Source: Xanthobacter sp. YC-JY1 (lineage in GTDB: Bacteria; Pseudomonadota; Alphaproteobacteria; Rhizobiales; Xanthobacteraceae). Taken from it: DNA of 64,000 nt. The position numbers were made by a program, and so were the translations under genes. Of the stretch, positions 8,159 through 17,129 are shown piece after piece. The notes under the pieces are model-generated. The model ran no database searches, had not been told where the DNA came from, and was given only the letters and a program-made list of their open reading frames with translations. The stretch's first letter is position 1. Each line of letters begins with the position of its first letter. The stretch covers positions 2,031,001-2,095,000 of the forward strand of contig NZ_CP032674.1 of the NCBI RefSeq assembly GCF_021730305.1. The letters are read 5' to 3'.

Positions 8159-8377
8159 TTACGGGCGGGTGCCGTTCTGCTCCGACGGCGAGAGTGTCCG
8201 GCCGGGCGCCGCATCGGGCGCTGTGGTCAGCGGCGGGGGATTTCCGCGCGGCACCGTGATGTTTTCCGGTGCGGTCTCGCTTGGCGCCGGCGTGCCGCGG
8301 TTGGAGAACATGTTCGCCGCGACCAGCGCGAGGACCAGCACGAATGCCGCGGCGATAAGCATGCCCTGGCGTTGCAT
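8159..8377 (-). CDS. Small single-pass membrane protein, unknown
   Basis: 72 aa from ATG 8377, preceded by AAAGGAGAG about seven bases upstream. One N-terminal hydrophobic helix (MLIAAAFVLVLALVAANMF) follows a short MQRQG start, then a Pro/Thr/Ser/Asn-rich tail (PSETAPENITVPRGNPPP) and an SPSEQNGTRP end. This is the usual form of short inner-membrane or periplasm-facing hypothetical proteins of Rhizobiales. It is 71 bp downstream of purU and may be transcribed with it. No function can be assigned. Confidence 0.55.
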   Translation of the reverse strand: MQRQGMLIAAAFVLVLALVAANMFSNRGTPAPSETAPENITVPRGNPPPLTTAPDAAPGRTLSPSEQNGTRP

Positions 8378-8448
8378 GGGGCTCTCCTTTTTGTGGATGT
8401 CGCCCCTTCAACGCCCCGGCCCCGGTGTCGGGTTCCGCTTTGTGACGC

Positions 8449-9318
8449 TCAGTCGCGGAACACCACGGTGCGGGAACCGTTCAGCAGCACCCGGTCCTGC
8501 AAGTGCCAGGAGATGGCCCGGGCCAGCACGCGGCGCTCGATGTCGCGGCCCTTGCGCACGAGATCCTCGGGCGAATCCTGGTGGGAGATGCGCTCCACGT
8601 CCTGCTCGATGATCGGGCCTTCATCGAGGTCCGAGGTCACGTAATGGGCCGTCGCGCCGATCAGCTTCACGCCGCGCGCATGGGCCTGGTGGTAGGGCTT
8701 GGCGCCCTTGAAGCCGGGCAGGAAGGAGTGGTGGATGTTGATGCACTTGCCCGAGAGCTTGGCCGACAGCCCGTCGGACAGCACCTGCATGTAGCGCGCG
8801 AGCACGGCGAGTTCCGAGCCGGAGGACTGGAAGATTTCCCAGACCTGCGTTTCCTGCTCCAGCTTGGTGGCCTTGGTCACCGGCAGATGGTGGAAGGGGA
8901 TGCCGTCGAAATCGAGGTGGGCATAGGTCTCACGCGGGTGGTTGGAGACGATGCCGGAGATCTCCATGGGGATCTCGCCGATGCGCCAGCGATAGAGCAG
9001 ATCCGCGAGGCAGTGGTCGAACTTGGAGGCGAGCAGCAGCACCTTCCGCTTTTCCGACACGGGGCGGAGCGTGAAGCTCAGCGAGAAGGTCTCCGCCACC
9101 GCCGAGAAGCCGGAGCGGATCTCGGCGAGGCTGGCCTCGCCCTCCACCACGTTGAACACCACGCGCATGAAGAAGCGGCGGGTCTCGGTGTCGTCGAACT
9201 GCTGCGCCTCAAGAATGTTGCAGCCCTTCTCGAACAGGAAGGTCGAGACGCCGGCGACGATGCCGGGTCGGTTGGGGCAGGAGAAGGCGAGGATGAACGG
9301 CTCGTTGGGGCTGGTCAT
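8449..9318 (-). CDS. purU: Formyltetrahydrofolate deformylase
   Basis: 289 aa. The N-terminal ACT domain (about 8-90; [20 protein letters not shown]) is followed by a formyltransferase-fold catalytic domain with the conserved [17 protein letters not shown] and [12 protein letters not shown] segments. PurU hydrolyses 10-formyl-THF to formate and THF. It follows the four-gene sarcosine-oxidase-type operon on the same strand. Those enzymes load formaldehyde onto THF, so PurU probably regenerates free THF and releases the methyl carbon as formate. The 105-bp gap to the preceding gene shows no terminator, so co-transcription is likely. Confidence 0.93.
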   Translation of the reverse strand: MTSPNEPFILAFSCPNRPGIVAGVSTFLFEKGCNILEAQQFDDTETRRFFMRVVFNVVEGEASLAEIRSGFSAVAETFSLSFTLRPVSEKRKVLLLASKFDHCLADLLYRWRIGEIPMEISGIVSNHPRETYAHLDFDGIPFHHLPVTKATKLEQETQVWEIFQSSGSELAVLARYMQVLSDGLSAKLSGKCINIHHSFLPGFKGAKPYHQAHARGVKLIGATAHYVTSDLDEGPIIEQDVERISHQDSPEDLVRKGRDIERRVLARAISWHLQDRVLLNGSRTVVFRD

Positions 9319-9423
9319 GGTGCGTCCTTAAGATGCGTCCTGGGGTGGCGCGCCGCGCGAGGTCGCAGGCGGGCGCCTTTCGGCAATTCGGGGGTGGCAG
9401 AGGAGGCGCGCGCCGCGCTGCCG

Positions 9424-10032
9424 TCAACCTCGATCGGTGCCGGAGAGGGCGAAGCCGTATTCCGCCGCGCTCGCCGCCAGCCAGCGCAGAAAGGCGGGCG
9501 CGAAGGTGTTGCCCACCGCGAAGCGATAGCTGGGCGCGTTGTCCCGCTGCCAGAAGGTGACGCCCACGTGGGAGACCGGCGTGGTCGCCGCATCGCCCGG
9601 CTGGAAGGCGCGGGGATCGAGATCCACCGCCACGCCCTTCACCAGCGCCTCGCGCGCCTTGGGGCCGCAGATGTCGAGCACGAGATTGGCGTCGCTCTGG
9701 TCGGTCACGGCGCCAAGGTCGGTCGCCAGCTCTTCCAGACGCCGGCGCAACGCGGCGCCGCTCGATCCTTCGGAAAACACCTGCCATTTGCCGGGGCCGG
9801 TGCCGACGGCTTCCAGTCCGGCGCCGCTGCTCGCCTTCGGCGCATCGACGAGCGGCAGGCCGGACGCGGTGGCGGCGGCGATCAAAGCGGCGGTCTTGCC
9901 CTTGCGGGCGACCAGCGTCGCGGCGGCAAGGTTCGTCACCACCTGCGCTGTGACGCCGGTGATGCCTTGAACGCCATAGTGCCCGGCCGGGAGGAGACGG
10001 GCGGGGGAGAGGGACTGGAAGAGGTCAGACAC
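9424..10032 (-). CDS. soxG: Sarcosine oxidase gamma-type subunit (SoxG / MgdD)
   Basis: About 202 aa from a GTG at 10032 (VSDLFQSLSPARLLPAG), chosen because GGGGAG lies seven bases upstream and the gene then overlaps the alpha subunit by only 8 bp. A longer reading would overlap it by 86 bp. The sequence matches the SoxG family: a GCV_T-like folate fold without catalytic residues, with GVTFWQRDNAPSYRFAVG and FAPAFLRWLAASAAEYGFAL near the C-terminus. It is the fourth subunit of a heterotetrameric flavoenzyme and completes the B-D-A-G order. See the alpha subunit for the choice between sarcosine oxidase and N-methylglutamate dehydrogenase. Confidence 0.88.
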   Translation of the reverse strand: MSDLFQSLSPARLLPAGHYGVQGITGVTAQVVTNLAAATLVARKGKTAALIAAATASGLPLVDAPKASSGAGLEAVGTGPGKWQVFSEGSSGAALRRRLEELATDLGAVTDQSDANLVLDICGPKAREALVKGVAVDLDPRAFQPGDAATTPVSHVGVTFWQRDNAPSYRFAVGNTFAPAFLRWLAASAAEYGFALSGTDRG

Positions 10033-12979
10033 GCTGCTTCTCCCCTTCGGGATCGACAAAGTGGGGAGAGCACACCTCGACCTCGATGTCACCGCCCCGC
10101 ACCGGGTCATAGGCGCGCAGCGTCTCGCCGATGCGCTCCGGCCCGCGCTTGAGGAGGCCGAGGCCGATGGAGTGGCCGAGGATGGGCGAATAGGCGACGG
10201 AGGTCATGTAGCCCTCGTCATTCTCAGTGGTGGGGGCCGCGCCGAGCGCGAGGAAATGCGCCCCGGCCTTGAGCCGCGCGCTCCGGTCCACCGGACGGAA
10301 GCCGACGAAGGTGGGCCGGTCGGGATCGGTGAAAGCGGGGCGTCCCGCCATCACGCGGCCGATGAAGTCCTTCTTGGTGGAGGCCATGCGGCCGAGGCCG
10401 AGGTCGCGGGCGGAGGTCTGCCCGTTCAGCTCGCTGCCGGAGACATGGCCCTTCTCGATGCGCAGCACGGCCAGCGTCTCGACGCCGTAGGGCGTGATGC
10501 CATAGGGCGCGCCGGCCGCCATGATGGCCCGCATCAGCGCGTCGCCATGGCGGGCGGGCACCGCGATCTCGTAGCCGAGCTCGCCGGAGAAGGAGAGGCG
10601 GAAGACGCGCGCCTCGACGCCGCCCATCACCGTGGTCTGGAGCGCGCCCATGAAGGGCAGGCCGGTGTTGGAGACATCCGCGCCGTCCACGAGCTTTGCC
10701 AGCACATCGCGGGAGCGCGGGCCGGAGACGGCGATCTGCGCCCACTGTTCGGTGATGGAGGCGAGGCACACGTCCAGTTCCGGCCACAGCACCTGCAGGC
10801 AGAACTCGAGATGCTGGAACACCTTGGCCGCGTTGGCGGTGGTCGTGGTCATCACATAATGGTCGTCGGCGAGGCGGGCGGTGGTGCCGTCATCCATGAC
10901 GATCCCGTCCTCGCGCAGCATCACGCCGTAGCGCGCCTTGCCGACACCGAGGGTGGAGAACATGTTGATGTAGACGCGATCCAGCAGCCGGCCCGCGTCC
11001 GGCCCCTGAAGGTCGATCTTGCCGAAGGTGGAGACGTCGATGACGCCGACGCTTTCGCGCGTCGCCTTCACCTCGCGGTTCACCGCCGCCTGCCAGTCCT
11101 CGCCGGCCTTCGGGAACCAGGCGGCGCGCAGCCACTGTCCGGTCTCCACGAACACCGCGCCCTGTTCCTCCGCCCACTGATGGGTGGGGGTGGGGCGGCT
11201 GGGCTTGAAGTCCACGCCGCGATGGTGGCCCGCGAGCACGCCGAGGGCCACGGGCGTGTAGGGCGGGCGGAACACGGTGGTGCCGGTCTGCGGAATGCCC
11301 TTGCCAGTCAGCTCCGCCATGATGGCGAGGCCCGCCATGTTGGAGGTCTTGCCCTGGTCGGTGGCCATGCCCATCGTGGTGTAGCGCTTCAGCAGCTCCA
11401 CCGCCCGGAAGCCTTCGCGATGGGCGAGGGCCACGTCCTTGGCGGTCACGTCGTTCTGCTGGTCCACGAAGGCGGGGCCCTTGGCGTGCACCTGCCAGAA
11501 GGCCTTGAGGCCGTTGGGCGCATCGCCCGCCACGGGGGCGGGAGCCGCGACGGGCGCGAAGCCCGCGTCCTCGGCCGCAGCGGCACCCAGCGCGGTGCCA
11601 TCGGCGAGGCTTTCGGCGAGCGTCAGGTGCCCGGCCGCCGCGCCCGCCACCGCCATGCCCACCGGCAGGGCGCCGGGCACGAAGGCGGCGATGTCCTCGC
11701 GCCAGATGGGCCTGCCACCCTGATGGCAGGTGAGGTTCACATTGGGCGTCGCGCCGCCGGAGACGCCGAGCGCCTCCACGGAGAGCGTGCGAACGCCCTT
11801 GGGCGTGCGCACCGTGACGCTCGACAGGCATTTGCCGGAGGTGGCGATGACCTCGCTCCCGGTGAGGAGATCGACGCCCAGCGCCTTGGCCCGCGCGGCC
11901 AGCGCCGGGGCAACAGCCTCCCGCACGTCGGCGATGGCTTCCAGCTTCACGCCGGCCGCGGCGGCATCGAGCAGCGCGGCGACGGCGTGGTCGTTGTTGG
12001 TGAAGCCCGCCGCCCGCGGCCCCGCGCCGACGCCGAAGCGCGTGGCATAGGTGGCGAGCGCCAGCGCCGACATGACGCCGGGCCGGTCATTGCCGGGGAA
12101 GACGATGGGCCGGTCGAAGGCGCCCGCCGCCAGCACGGAGCGCTTCGCGATGAAGCGCCACAGCCGCTGGCGGGGCTGGAACGGGGCGGGGACGGCGAGA
12201 TGGTCGCTCACCTTCTCCACCGCGCCGAATTCGCCGCCGTCATAGGCGCCGAACACGGTGGTGCGCGGCATGAGGCGCACATTGGGCAGGCTCGAAAGTT
12301 CCGCGAGGGCGCGCGCCACGAAATCCGCCGCGCTGCGGCCGTCGATCTCGGCCTGCTCGGACAGGAGCCGGCCGCCGAGGCGGAAATCCTCGTCCGTCAG
12401 CACCGCCCGTGCGCCGGAGCGCCCGGCCGCAAGGGCCGCCGCAAGGCCGGCGGCGCCGGAGCCGATGACCAGCACGTCGCAGAAGTGGGTGGCCTTCTCG
12501 TAATGGTCCGGGTCGGCTGCCTCGGCGGCACGGCCAAGGCCGGCGGCGCGGCGGATCATGGGCTCGTAGACCTTCTCCCAGAAGGCGGCGGGCCACATGA
12601 AGGTCTTGTAGTAGAAGCCCGCGCCGAGGAAGGGCGACACGAGCTGGTTCATGCTGAGGAGATCGACGTCCAGCGAGGGCCAGCGGTTCTGGCTGGTGGC
12701 CTCCAGCGCGTCGAACAGCTCGATGGTGGTGGCGCGGGTGTTGGGCTCGCGCCGGGCGCCGGAGCGCAGTTCCACGAGCGCGTTGGGCTCCTCCGAGCCG
12801 GCGGTGACGATGCCGCGCGGCCGGTGATACTTGAAGGAGCGGCCGACGAGGCGCACGCCATTGGCGAGCAGCGCAGAAGCCAGCGTGTCGCCGGGATGGC
12901 CGGTGTAGCTTTTGCCGTCGAAGCTGAAGGAGAGGGTGCGGCTGCGGTCGATCAGCCCCCCTGCGGAAAGCCGGGTCAT
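10025..12979 (-). CDS. soxA: Sarcosine oxidase alpha-type subunit (SoxA / MgdC)
   Basis: 984 aa, full length for the family. Domains in order: an N-terminal Fer2_4-like domain (FSFDGKSYTGHPGDTLASAL, no Fe-S cysteine set), a Rossmann NAD-binding domain (VIGSGAAGLAAALAAGRSGA, from about 168), a second dinucleotide half (RPIVFPGNDRPG), and from about residue 590 a GcvT-like folate-binding module with its C-terminal barrel. Known members oxidise an N-methyl amino acid and pass the methyl group to THF. Sarcosine oxidase and N-methylglutamate dehydrogenase are paralogous and cannot be separated by motif alone. The nearby gmaS-mgsABC cluster favours N-methylglutamate as the substrate. It overlaps soxD by 4 bp (ATGA). 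Confidence 0.92.
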   Translation of the reverse strand: MTRLSAGGLIDRSRTLSFSFDGKSYTGHPGDTLASALLANGVRLVGRSFKYHRPRGIVTAGSEEPNALVELRSGARREPNTRATTIELFDALEATSQNRWPSLDVDLLSMNQLVSPFLGAGFYYKTFMWPAAFWEKVYEPMIRRAAGLGRAAEAADPDHYEKATHFCDVLVIGSGAAGLAAALAAGRSGARAVLTDEDFRLGGRLLSEQAEIDGRSAADFVARALAELSSLPNVRLMPRTTVFGAYDGGEFGAVEKVSDHLAVPAPFQPRQRLWRFIAKRSVLAAGAFDRPIVFPGNDRPGVMSALALATYATRFGVGAGPRAAGFTNNDHAVAALLDAAAAGVKLEAIADVREAVAPALAARAKALGVDLLTGSEVIATSGKCLSSVTVRTPKGVRTLSVEALGVSGGATPNVNLTCHQGGRPIWREDIAAFVPGALPVGMAVAGAAAGHLTLAESLADGTALGAAAAEDAGFAPVAAPAPVAGDAPNGLKAFWQVHAKGPAFVDQQNDVTAKDVALAHREGFRAVELLKRYTTMGMATDQGKTSNMAGLAIMAELTGKGIPQTGTTVFRPPYTPVALGVLAGHHRGVDFKPSRPTPTHQWAEEQGAVFVETGQWLRAAWFPKAGEDWQAAVNREVKATRESVGVIDVSTFGKIDLQGPDAGRLLDRVYINMFSTLGVGKARYGVMLREDGIVMDDGTTARLADDHYVMTTTTANAAKVFQHLEFCLQVLWPELDVCLASITEQWAQIAVSGPRSRDVLAKLVDGADVSNTGLPFMGALQTTVMGGVEARVFRLSFSGELGYEIAVPARHGDALMRAIMAAGAPYGITPYGVETLAVLRIEKGHVSGSELNGQTSARDLGLGRMASTKKDFIGRVMAGRPAFTDPDRPTFVGFRPVDRSARLKAGAHFLALGAAPTTENDEGYMTSVAYSPILGHSIGLGLLKRGPERIGETLRAYDPVRGGDIEVEVCSPHFVDPEGEKQRV

Positions 12980-13260
12980 TCGGCCGCCTCCGTCCCGGTG
13001 AAGCGCATGGTCGTGAAGCGCACTGCGGTGATGGCGTGGGTGCGGGTGTCGCGCGTGACGGTGAGCCAGCGGCGGCAGCCGCCCGAGTGGTACCAGAGCT
13101 CGTCCATCACGCCGGCGACGTTGTCGCGCTCGTAGACATAGGCGTTGAAGGCGTCCGGCGCCTCAGGATCGGCCGGGTCCGGCCGGGTCGGCGCGGCATC
13201 GCCGAGATAGGCGAACTCATGGGACGACCTCGCGCCGCAATAGGGACAGGTGATGCGCAT
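12976..13260 (-). CDS. soxD: Sarcosine oxidase delta-type subunit (SoxD / MgdB)
   Basis: 94 aa zinc-binding subunit. The expected ligands are all present: Cys5 and Cys8 in MRITCPYCGAR, and His58 and Cys62 in WYHSGGCRRWL. The C-terminal half has the usual RDTRTHAITAVR segment. The family subunit is structural and holds Zn within the complex. Its stop overlaps the start of the alpha subunit (ATGA), so coupled translation is expected. The 89-bp gap to soxB holds a G-rich hairpin but no T-tract. Confidence 0.92.
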   Translation of the reverse strand: MRITCPYCGARSSHEFAYLGDAAPTRPDPADPEAPDAFNAYVYERDNVAGVMDELWYHSGGCRRWLTVTRDTRTHAITAVRFTTMRFTGTEAAE

Positions 13261-13349
13261 GGGTCAGGTCCGGGTGGGATGGTGAGCGGTGTGGCTCCCC
13301 GCTCGCCTCGCGGGAGAGGGGCGGAGGGTGAGGGACGCAGGCGCGCCCA

Positions 13350-14603
13350 TCAGTGCAGGTTCGGCTGGGCGCCGACTCCCTTTTCGTCGATCACATGGCC
13401 GGTGCGGAAACGGTCCAGGCGGAAGGCGGCGTTGAAGCGGTGCGCCTCTTCCTTGGCGATGGTCCAGGCGAAGCACCAGCCGGAGGCGGGCGTCGCCTTG
13501 AAGCCCCCGTAGTTCCACGCGGTGTTGAGGAACAGGCCGGGCAGGGGCCCCACGTCGATGATGGGTGAGCCGTCCATGGACATGTCCACGAGGCCGCCCC
13601 AGGAGCGCAGCATGCGCAGCCGCCCGATTAGCGGCATCAGCGCCATGCCGCCCTCGGCCACGTCCTCCACCACCGGCAGGTTGCCGCGCTGGGCGTAGGA
13701 ATTGTAGCCGTCGATGTCGCCGCCGAAGACGAGGCCGCCCTTGTCCGACTGGCTGACGTAGAAATGCCCCATGCCGAAGGTGATGACGCCCGGCACCAGC
13801 GGCTTCAGCCCCTCGGAGACGAAGGCCTGTAGCACATGGCTCTCGATGGGCAGGCGCAGGCCGAGATGCTTGGTCAGCCGCGAGGTGGAGCCGGCGACGG
13901 CGAGGCCGACCTTGCCGGCGCGGATCGGGCCGCGATTGGTCTCCACGCCCACCACCGCGTCACCCTCGCGGATGAAGCCGGTGACCTCGCAGTTCTGCAC
14001 GATGTCCACGCCCAGCCTGTCGGCGGCGCGGGCATAGCCCCACACCACGGCATCGTGGCGCGCAGTGCCGGCGCGGGCCTGCATCAGCCCGCCCTTGATG
14101 GGGAAGCGGGAATTGTCGAAATCGAGGAAGGGGCAGAGCGCCTTCACCTGTTCGCGGTCCAGCAACTCGGAATCCGCGCCCGCGAGGCGCATAGCATTGC
14201 CGCGCCGTGCATAGGCGTCGCGCTGGCCGTCCGAGTGGTAGAGATTGATGATGCCGCGTTGGGAGACCATGGCGTTGTAGTTGAGGTCCTGCTCCAGGCC
14301 CTCCCACAGTTTCATGGACCACTCGTAGAACGGCTCGTTGCCGGGCAGCAGGTAGTTGGAGCGGATGATGGTGGTGTTGCGCCCCGCATTGCCGGAGCCG
14401 ATATGCCCCTTCTCCAGCACCGCCACGTTGCGGATGCCGTGCTCCTTGGCGAGGTAGTAGGCGGTCGCGAGGCCATGGCCGCCGCCGCCGACGATGATCA
14501 CGTCATAGGAGGGCTTGGGCACTGCATCGCGCCAGGCGGGCGTCCAGCCCTTCTGGCCGTTGAGCGCGTTGGCGATCAGGCTGAATACAGAATAGCGGGA
14601 CAT
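13350..14603 (-). CDS. soxB: Sarcosine oxidase beta-type subunit (SoxB / MgdA)
   Basis: 417 aa from ATG 14603, with GAGGGG seven bases upstream; longer in-frame openings add unrelated sequence. The FAD-binding GxGxxG is at about 38-44 (IIVGGGGHGLATAYY). The DAO-fold active-site region includes GNAGRNTTIIRSNYL. His183 in TARHDAVVWGYARAA lies in the motif that carries the covalently bound FMN in characterised SoxB proteins. It is the catalytic subunit that oxidises the N-methyl amine. First gene of the leftward soxBDAG-purU operon, divergent from a LysR regulator 126 bp away. Confidence 0.93.
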   Translation of the reverse strand: MSRYSVFSLIANALNGQKGWTPAWRDAVPKPSYDVIIVGGGGHGLATAYYLAKEHGIRNVAVLEKGHIGSGNAGRNTTIIRSNYLLPGNEPFYEWSMKLWEGLEQDLNYNAMVSQRGIINLYHSDGQRDAYARRGNAMRLAGADSELLDREQVKALCPFLDFDNSRFPIKGGLMQARAGTARHDAVVWGYARAADRLGVDIVQNCEVTGFIREGDAVVGVETNRGPIRAGKVGLAVAGSTSRLTKHLGLRLPIESHVLQAFVSEGLKPLVPGVITFGMGHFYVSQSDKGGLVFGGDIDGYNSYAQRGNLPVVEDVAEGGMALMPLIGRLRMLRSWGGLVDMSMDGSPIIDVGPLPGLFLNTAWNYGGFKATPASGWCFAWTIAKEEAHRFNAAFRLDRFRTGHVIDEKGVGAQPNLH

Positions 14604-14694
14604 CGAACCCCTCGGAACACCTCTGCACACCTCCGACACCGTTCGGCGCGGACGCGGCTGCACCCCTTTGGAAAAGATATAGCCCCACCAAAAA

Positions 14695-14727
14695 CCACAG
14701 GTAATATAAATCCTGCTTATTCTGTGG
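14695..14727. promoter_or_regulatory. Dyad in the soxB/lysR divergent control region
   Basis: CCACAG (14695-14700) and CTGTGG (14722-14727) flank an AT-rich core containing TAATATAAATC. It is the only clear dyad in the 126-bp gap between soxB and the divergent lysR, and LysR regulators usually bind within such gaps. Its right arm ends only two bases before the proposed lysR ATG, so it would serve autoregulation. Sequence-only evidence; weak. Confidence 0.35.
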
Positions 14728-14729
14728 GG

Positions 14730-15692
14730 ATGCCCGTGCGCGAGCTGCTGCCGTTCGATCTGAAGGCGCTGGAGATCTTCCTCGCCGTCTGCGAGGCCGG
14801 CGCCATGGCGGGCGCGGCGCGGCGGCTCGGCCTCACCCAGCCGGCGGTGTCGCAGGCGGTGGCCGAGCTGGAGACGCGCATGGGCGTCGCTTTGTTCGAT
14901 CGCAGCGTCCGGCCGCTGGGGCTCACGGCCGCGGGCGGCGTGCTCCGGCAAAAGGCGAGCGCGCTGCTCTCCGAGGCCCGGCAGATCGTGCCGGCGCTGA
15001 AAGAGACCGAGCACGGCCGCCTGCCGCTGATCCGCGCCGGCCTCGTCGATTCCCTCTCCCGTGCGCTGTCCGCGCCTCTGGCCGGGCGGCTGTGCGCGGT
15101 GGCGGAGGAGGTGTCGTTGCTCGCCGGCCTCACGGCGGCCCACGCGAGTGCGCTGCTGTCCCGCCAGCTCGATCTCTTGGTGGGCGTGGACGAACTCGCC
15201 GACATCGAGGGGCTGGAGCGCTTCCCGCTTTTGACCGAGCCCTATGTGCTGCTCCTGCCAGCCGGCGAGAGGGCGCCCGAGCGGGTCGAGGAGATGGCGC
15301 GCCTCGCGCAGCGCCTGCCGCTGGTGCGCTTCTCCGCCCGCTCGCGCACCGGCATCGAGGTGGACAGGCAGCTGCGCCGTCTCAAGCTCGATTTGCCGCG
15401 CCGGCTGGAGTTCGACACGCCCTTCGGCGTCTCCGCCACGGTGGCGGCGGGGGAGGGGTTCGCGGTGACGACGCCGCTCTGCATCTTCGAGGCGGGGCTG
15501 GATGGCGATCAGGTCCGTTACGCGCCCCTGCCTGGGCCGGCTTTCTCCCGCAGCCTGACGCTGATCGGGCGGCGGCAGGAACTCGGCCGCCTGCCGCGTG
15601 ACGTGGCGACCTTCTGCCGGCAGACGCTGGAGGAAGCGGTGCTGCCGGCCCTGCGCGCCACCCTGCCGTGGCTGGGCGACACGCTCGCATAG
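14730..15692 (+). CDS. LysR-family transcriptional regulator
   Basis: 320 aa. N-terminal winged helix-turn-helix (about 8-66; FDLKALEIFLAVCEAGAMAG, then RRLGLTQPAVSQAVAELETR, the family signature), followed by a periplasmic-binding-protein-like effector domain. The ATG at 14730 is the most N-terminal start compatible with a typical LysR length; the Shine-Dalgarno is weak (GTGGGG immediately upstream). It faces the soxBDAG-purU operon across a 126-bp gap, which is the classic LysR arrangement. It is therefore the likely regulator of N-methyl amino acid oxidation; the inducer is unknown. Confidence 0.88.
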   Translation: MPVRELLPFDLKALEIFLAVCEAGAMAGAARRLGLTQPAVSQAVAELETRMGVALFDRSVRPLGLTAAGGVLRQKASALLSEARQIVPALKETEHGRLPLIRAGLVDSLSRALSAPLAGRLCAVAEEVSLLAGLTAAHASALLSRQLDLLVGVDELADIEGLERFPLLTEPYVLLLPAGERAPERVEEMARLAQRLPLVRFSARSRTGIEVDRQLRRLKLDLPRRLEFDTPFGVSATVAAGEGFAVTTPLCIFEAGLDGDQVRYAPLPGPAFSRSLTLIGRRQELGRLPRDVATFCRQTLEEAVLPALRATLPWLGDTLA

Positions 15693-15897
15693 ATGGTGCG
15701 GGACGCCTTGCGCCGCCTAAGGCCAAGCTTTGAATCTTCGCCCGTCTCCGGCCGAAAAAGTCACGCGTCCGACCTGACGTTAAGTTTGTGCGGAAAAGTC
15801 CGGCGTGCCGGAGGCCCATGCCCGCTGTCGGCCCCAAGAGTTTAATGATACCCCTCATACGTTTTCGGGAGTTCATATAAACGGGGTGGGGAAAAAC

Positions 15898-16317
15898 ATG
15901 AGGATCGGTGGAGTTCTATTTGCGGCGGTAATCCTGGCTGGCTCTGCCTCTGCGGCAGGCGCGCAGACCATGAGCTATGCGCAGGCGGGCGCCCTTCTGG
16001 CGCGCAGCTGCGGCCCGGACATCAACAAGTTCTGCTCGAACGTGAATCTGGGCGAGGGCAAGCTGCTCGCCTGCATGGACGGGAAGATCAATCAGGTCAG
16101 CGCCAAGTGCAAAGCCGACTATGCGACGGCGAAAACCTCCATCGCCGAGCGTGATGCGGCGCAGGATTCCATCCAGGAAGTCTGTTCGGCGGATACGGCG
16201 CGCCTGTGCCCCGGCATGGTGCCCCAGGACGGCAACCTGCTCTCCTGCCTGCTTCAGGCGACGCGCGTGGTGAGCGACCGCTGCAACGCCGCGATCACCA
16301 ACGCCGGCTACCGCTGA
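15898..16317 (+). CDS. Periplasmic cysteine-rich repeat protein
   Basis: 139 aa from ATG 15898 (GGGGTGGGG upstream). Signal peptide MRIGGVLFAAVILAGSASAA with likely cleavage after AGAQ. The mature part contains two copies of an exact spacing C-x7-C-x12-C-x11-C: CGPDINKFC...C...C, then CSADTARLC...C...C. This is the Cys-rich GLG1-like repeat and suggests two disulfide-bonded modules. Function is unknown. It lies 41 bp before an OmpA-family gene with no terminator between them, so a shared cell-envelope role is likely. Confidence 0.82.
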   Translation: MRIGGVLFAAVILAGSASAAGAQTMSYAQAGALLARSCGPDINKFCSNVNLGEGKLLACMDGKINQVSAKCKADYATAKTSIAERDAAQDSIQEVCSADTARLCPGMVPQDGNLLSCLLQATRVVSDRCNAAITNAGYR

Positions 16318-16358
16318 GCACTTCCTCCTCTTCTGATCTCGAACCAAGGACGATTGCG

Positions 16359-16970
16359 ATGACATCGCCTTTGACCCGCCTCGCATTGGCCGCGCTGCTC
16401 GCTGCCGCCGTGCCGGCGATCACCCCCGCCAAGGCCCAGACCGCCCTTTCCGATGGCCAGATCCTCAAGGGTCTGGAAGGACTGAGCGAGAAGGCCCCGA
16501 CCATCACGGCGCAGCAGCTGCGCTCCATGGTCCAGACCCACATGGCCCAGAACCCGGGCGAGGCGCTCACCCGCCCGTCGCTGGCCCTGAAGCTGGACCA
16601 GCTGCCGCAGATCAATGTGCAGATCCAGTTCCGCCTCGGCTCCGCGATCATCGAGCCGTCGTCCTACGGCACGCTCGGCGCGATCGCCGACGCCATGCAC
16701 AACCCCATCCTGCACGGCTACAAGTTCATCGTCACCGGCAACACCGATGTGACCGGCCCGCGCGAGGTGAACCTCAAGCTCAGCCAGGCGCGTGCGGATG
16801 CGGTGGTGAGCGCGCTCGTCACCGTGTTCAACGTCAATCCCACGCGCCTCGAGGCGGTGGGGCTCGGCGAGGAAGTGCTGCTTGATGCGAAGCGGCCGAC
16901 GGACCCCATCAACCGGCGCGTCCAGATCTTCACTGTGGGCCGCCTCGCACCCTACGTCGCCCAGCGCTGA
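16359..16970 (+). CDS. OmpA-family (peptidoglycan-associated domain) exported protein
   Basis: 203 aa from ATG 16359, with AAGGA 8-12 bases upstream. Signal peptide to about residue 25 (ITPAKAQT). After a linker, an OmpA/MotB C-terminal domain covers about 85-195: INVQIQFRLGSAIIEPSSYG, VTGNTDVTGPREVNLKLSQA-type segment, RADAVVSALV and NRRVQIF. The domain binds peptidoglycan non-covalently through its conserved Asp and Arg. There is no N-terminal barrel, so it is a soluble periplasmic or lipoprotein-like anchor (no lipobox Cys is seen). It is followed by a strong terminator. Confidence 0.88.
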   Translation: MTSPLTRLALAALLAAAVPAITPAKAQTALSDGQILKGLEGLSEKAPTITAQQLRSMVQTHMAQNPGEALTRPSLALKLDQLPQINVQIQFRLGSAIIEPSSYGTLGAIADAMHNPILHGYKFIVTGNTDVTGPREVNLKLSQARADAVVSALVTVFNVNPTRLEAVGLGEEVLLDAKRPTDPINRRVQIFTVGRLAPYVAQR

Positions 16971-16995
16971 CGCATCGACGATCGTGCATGAGGAA

Positions 16996-17027
16996 GGCGC
17001 CGACCCCGGCGGGGGCGGCGCCTTTTT
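16996..17027 (+). terminator. Rho-independent terminator after the OmpA-family gene
   Basis: GGCGCCG (16996-17002) pairs with CGGCGCC (17016-17022), followed by TTTTT. It ends the Cys-repeat/OmpA transcript 25 bases past the stop codon. Confidence 0.85.
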
Positions 17028-17129
17028 CGTTGCGTCCAGGCCGGTGGCGCGGCCTCTCGCCGCGCGCGGAAATCCCGTTATCCTGAGGAGCCTGCGCGGC
17101 GCGCGGGCCAATACTGGGAGGACAGGATC

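Noticed and set aside
10061-13135. 1024-aa plus-strand frame across soxA
   Set aside because: It is a high-GC antisense shadow, His/Gly/Arg-rich with no domain, while the minus strand encodes full-length SoxA and SoxD.
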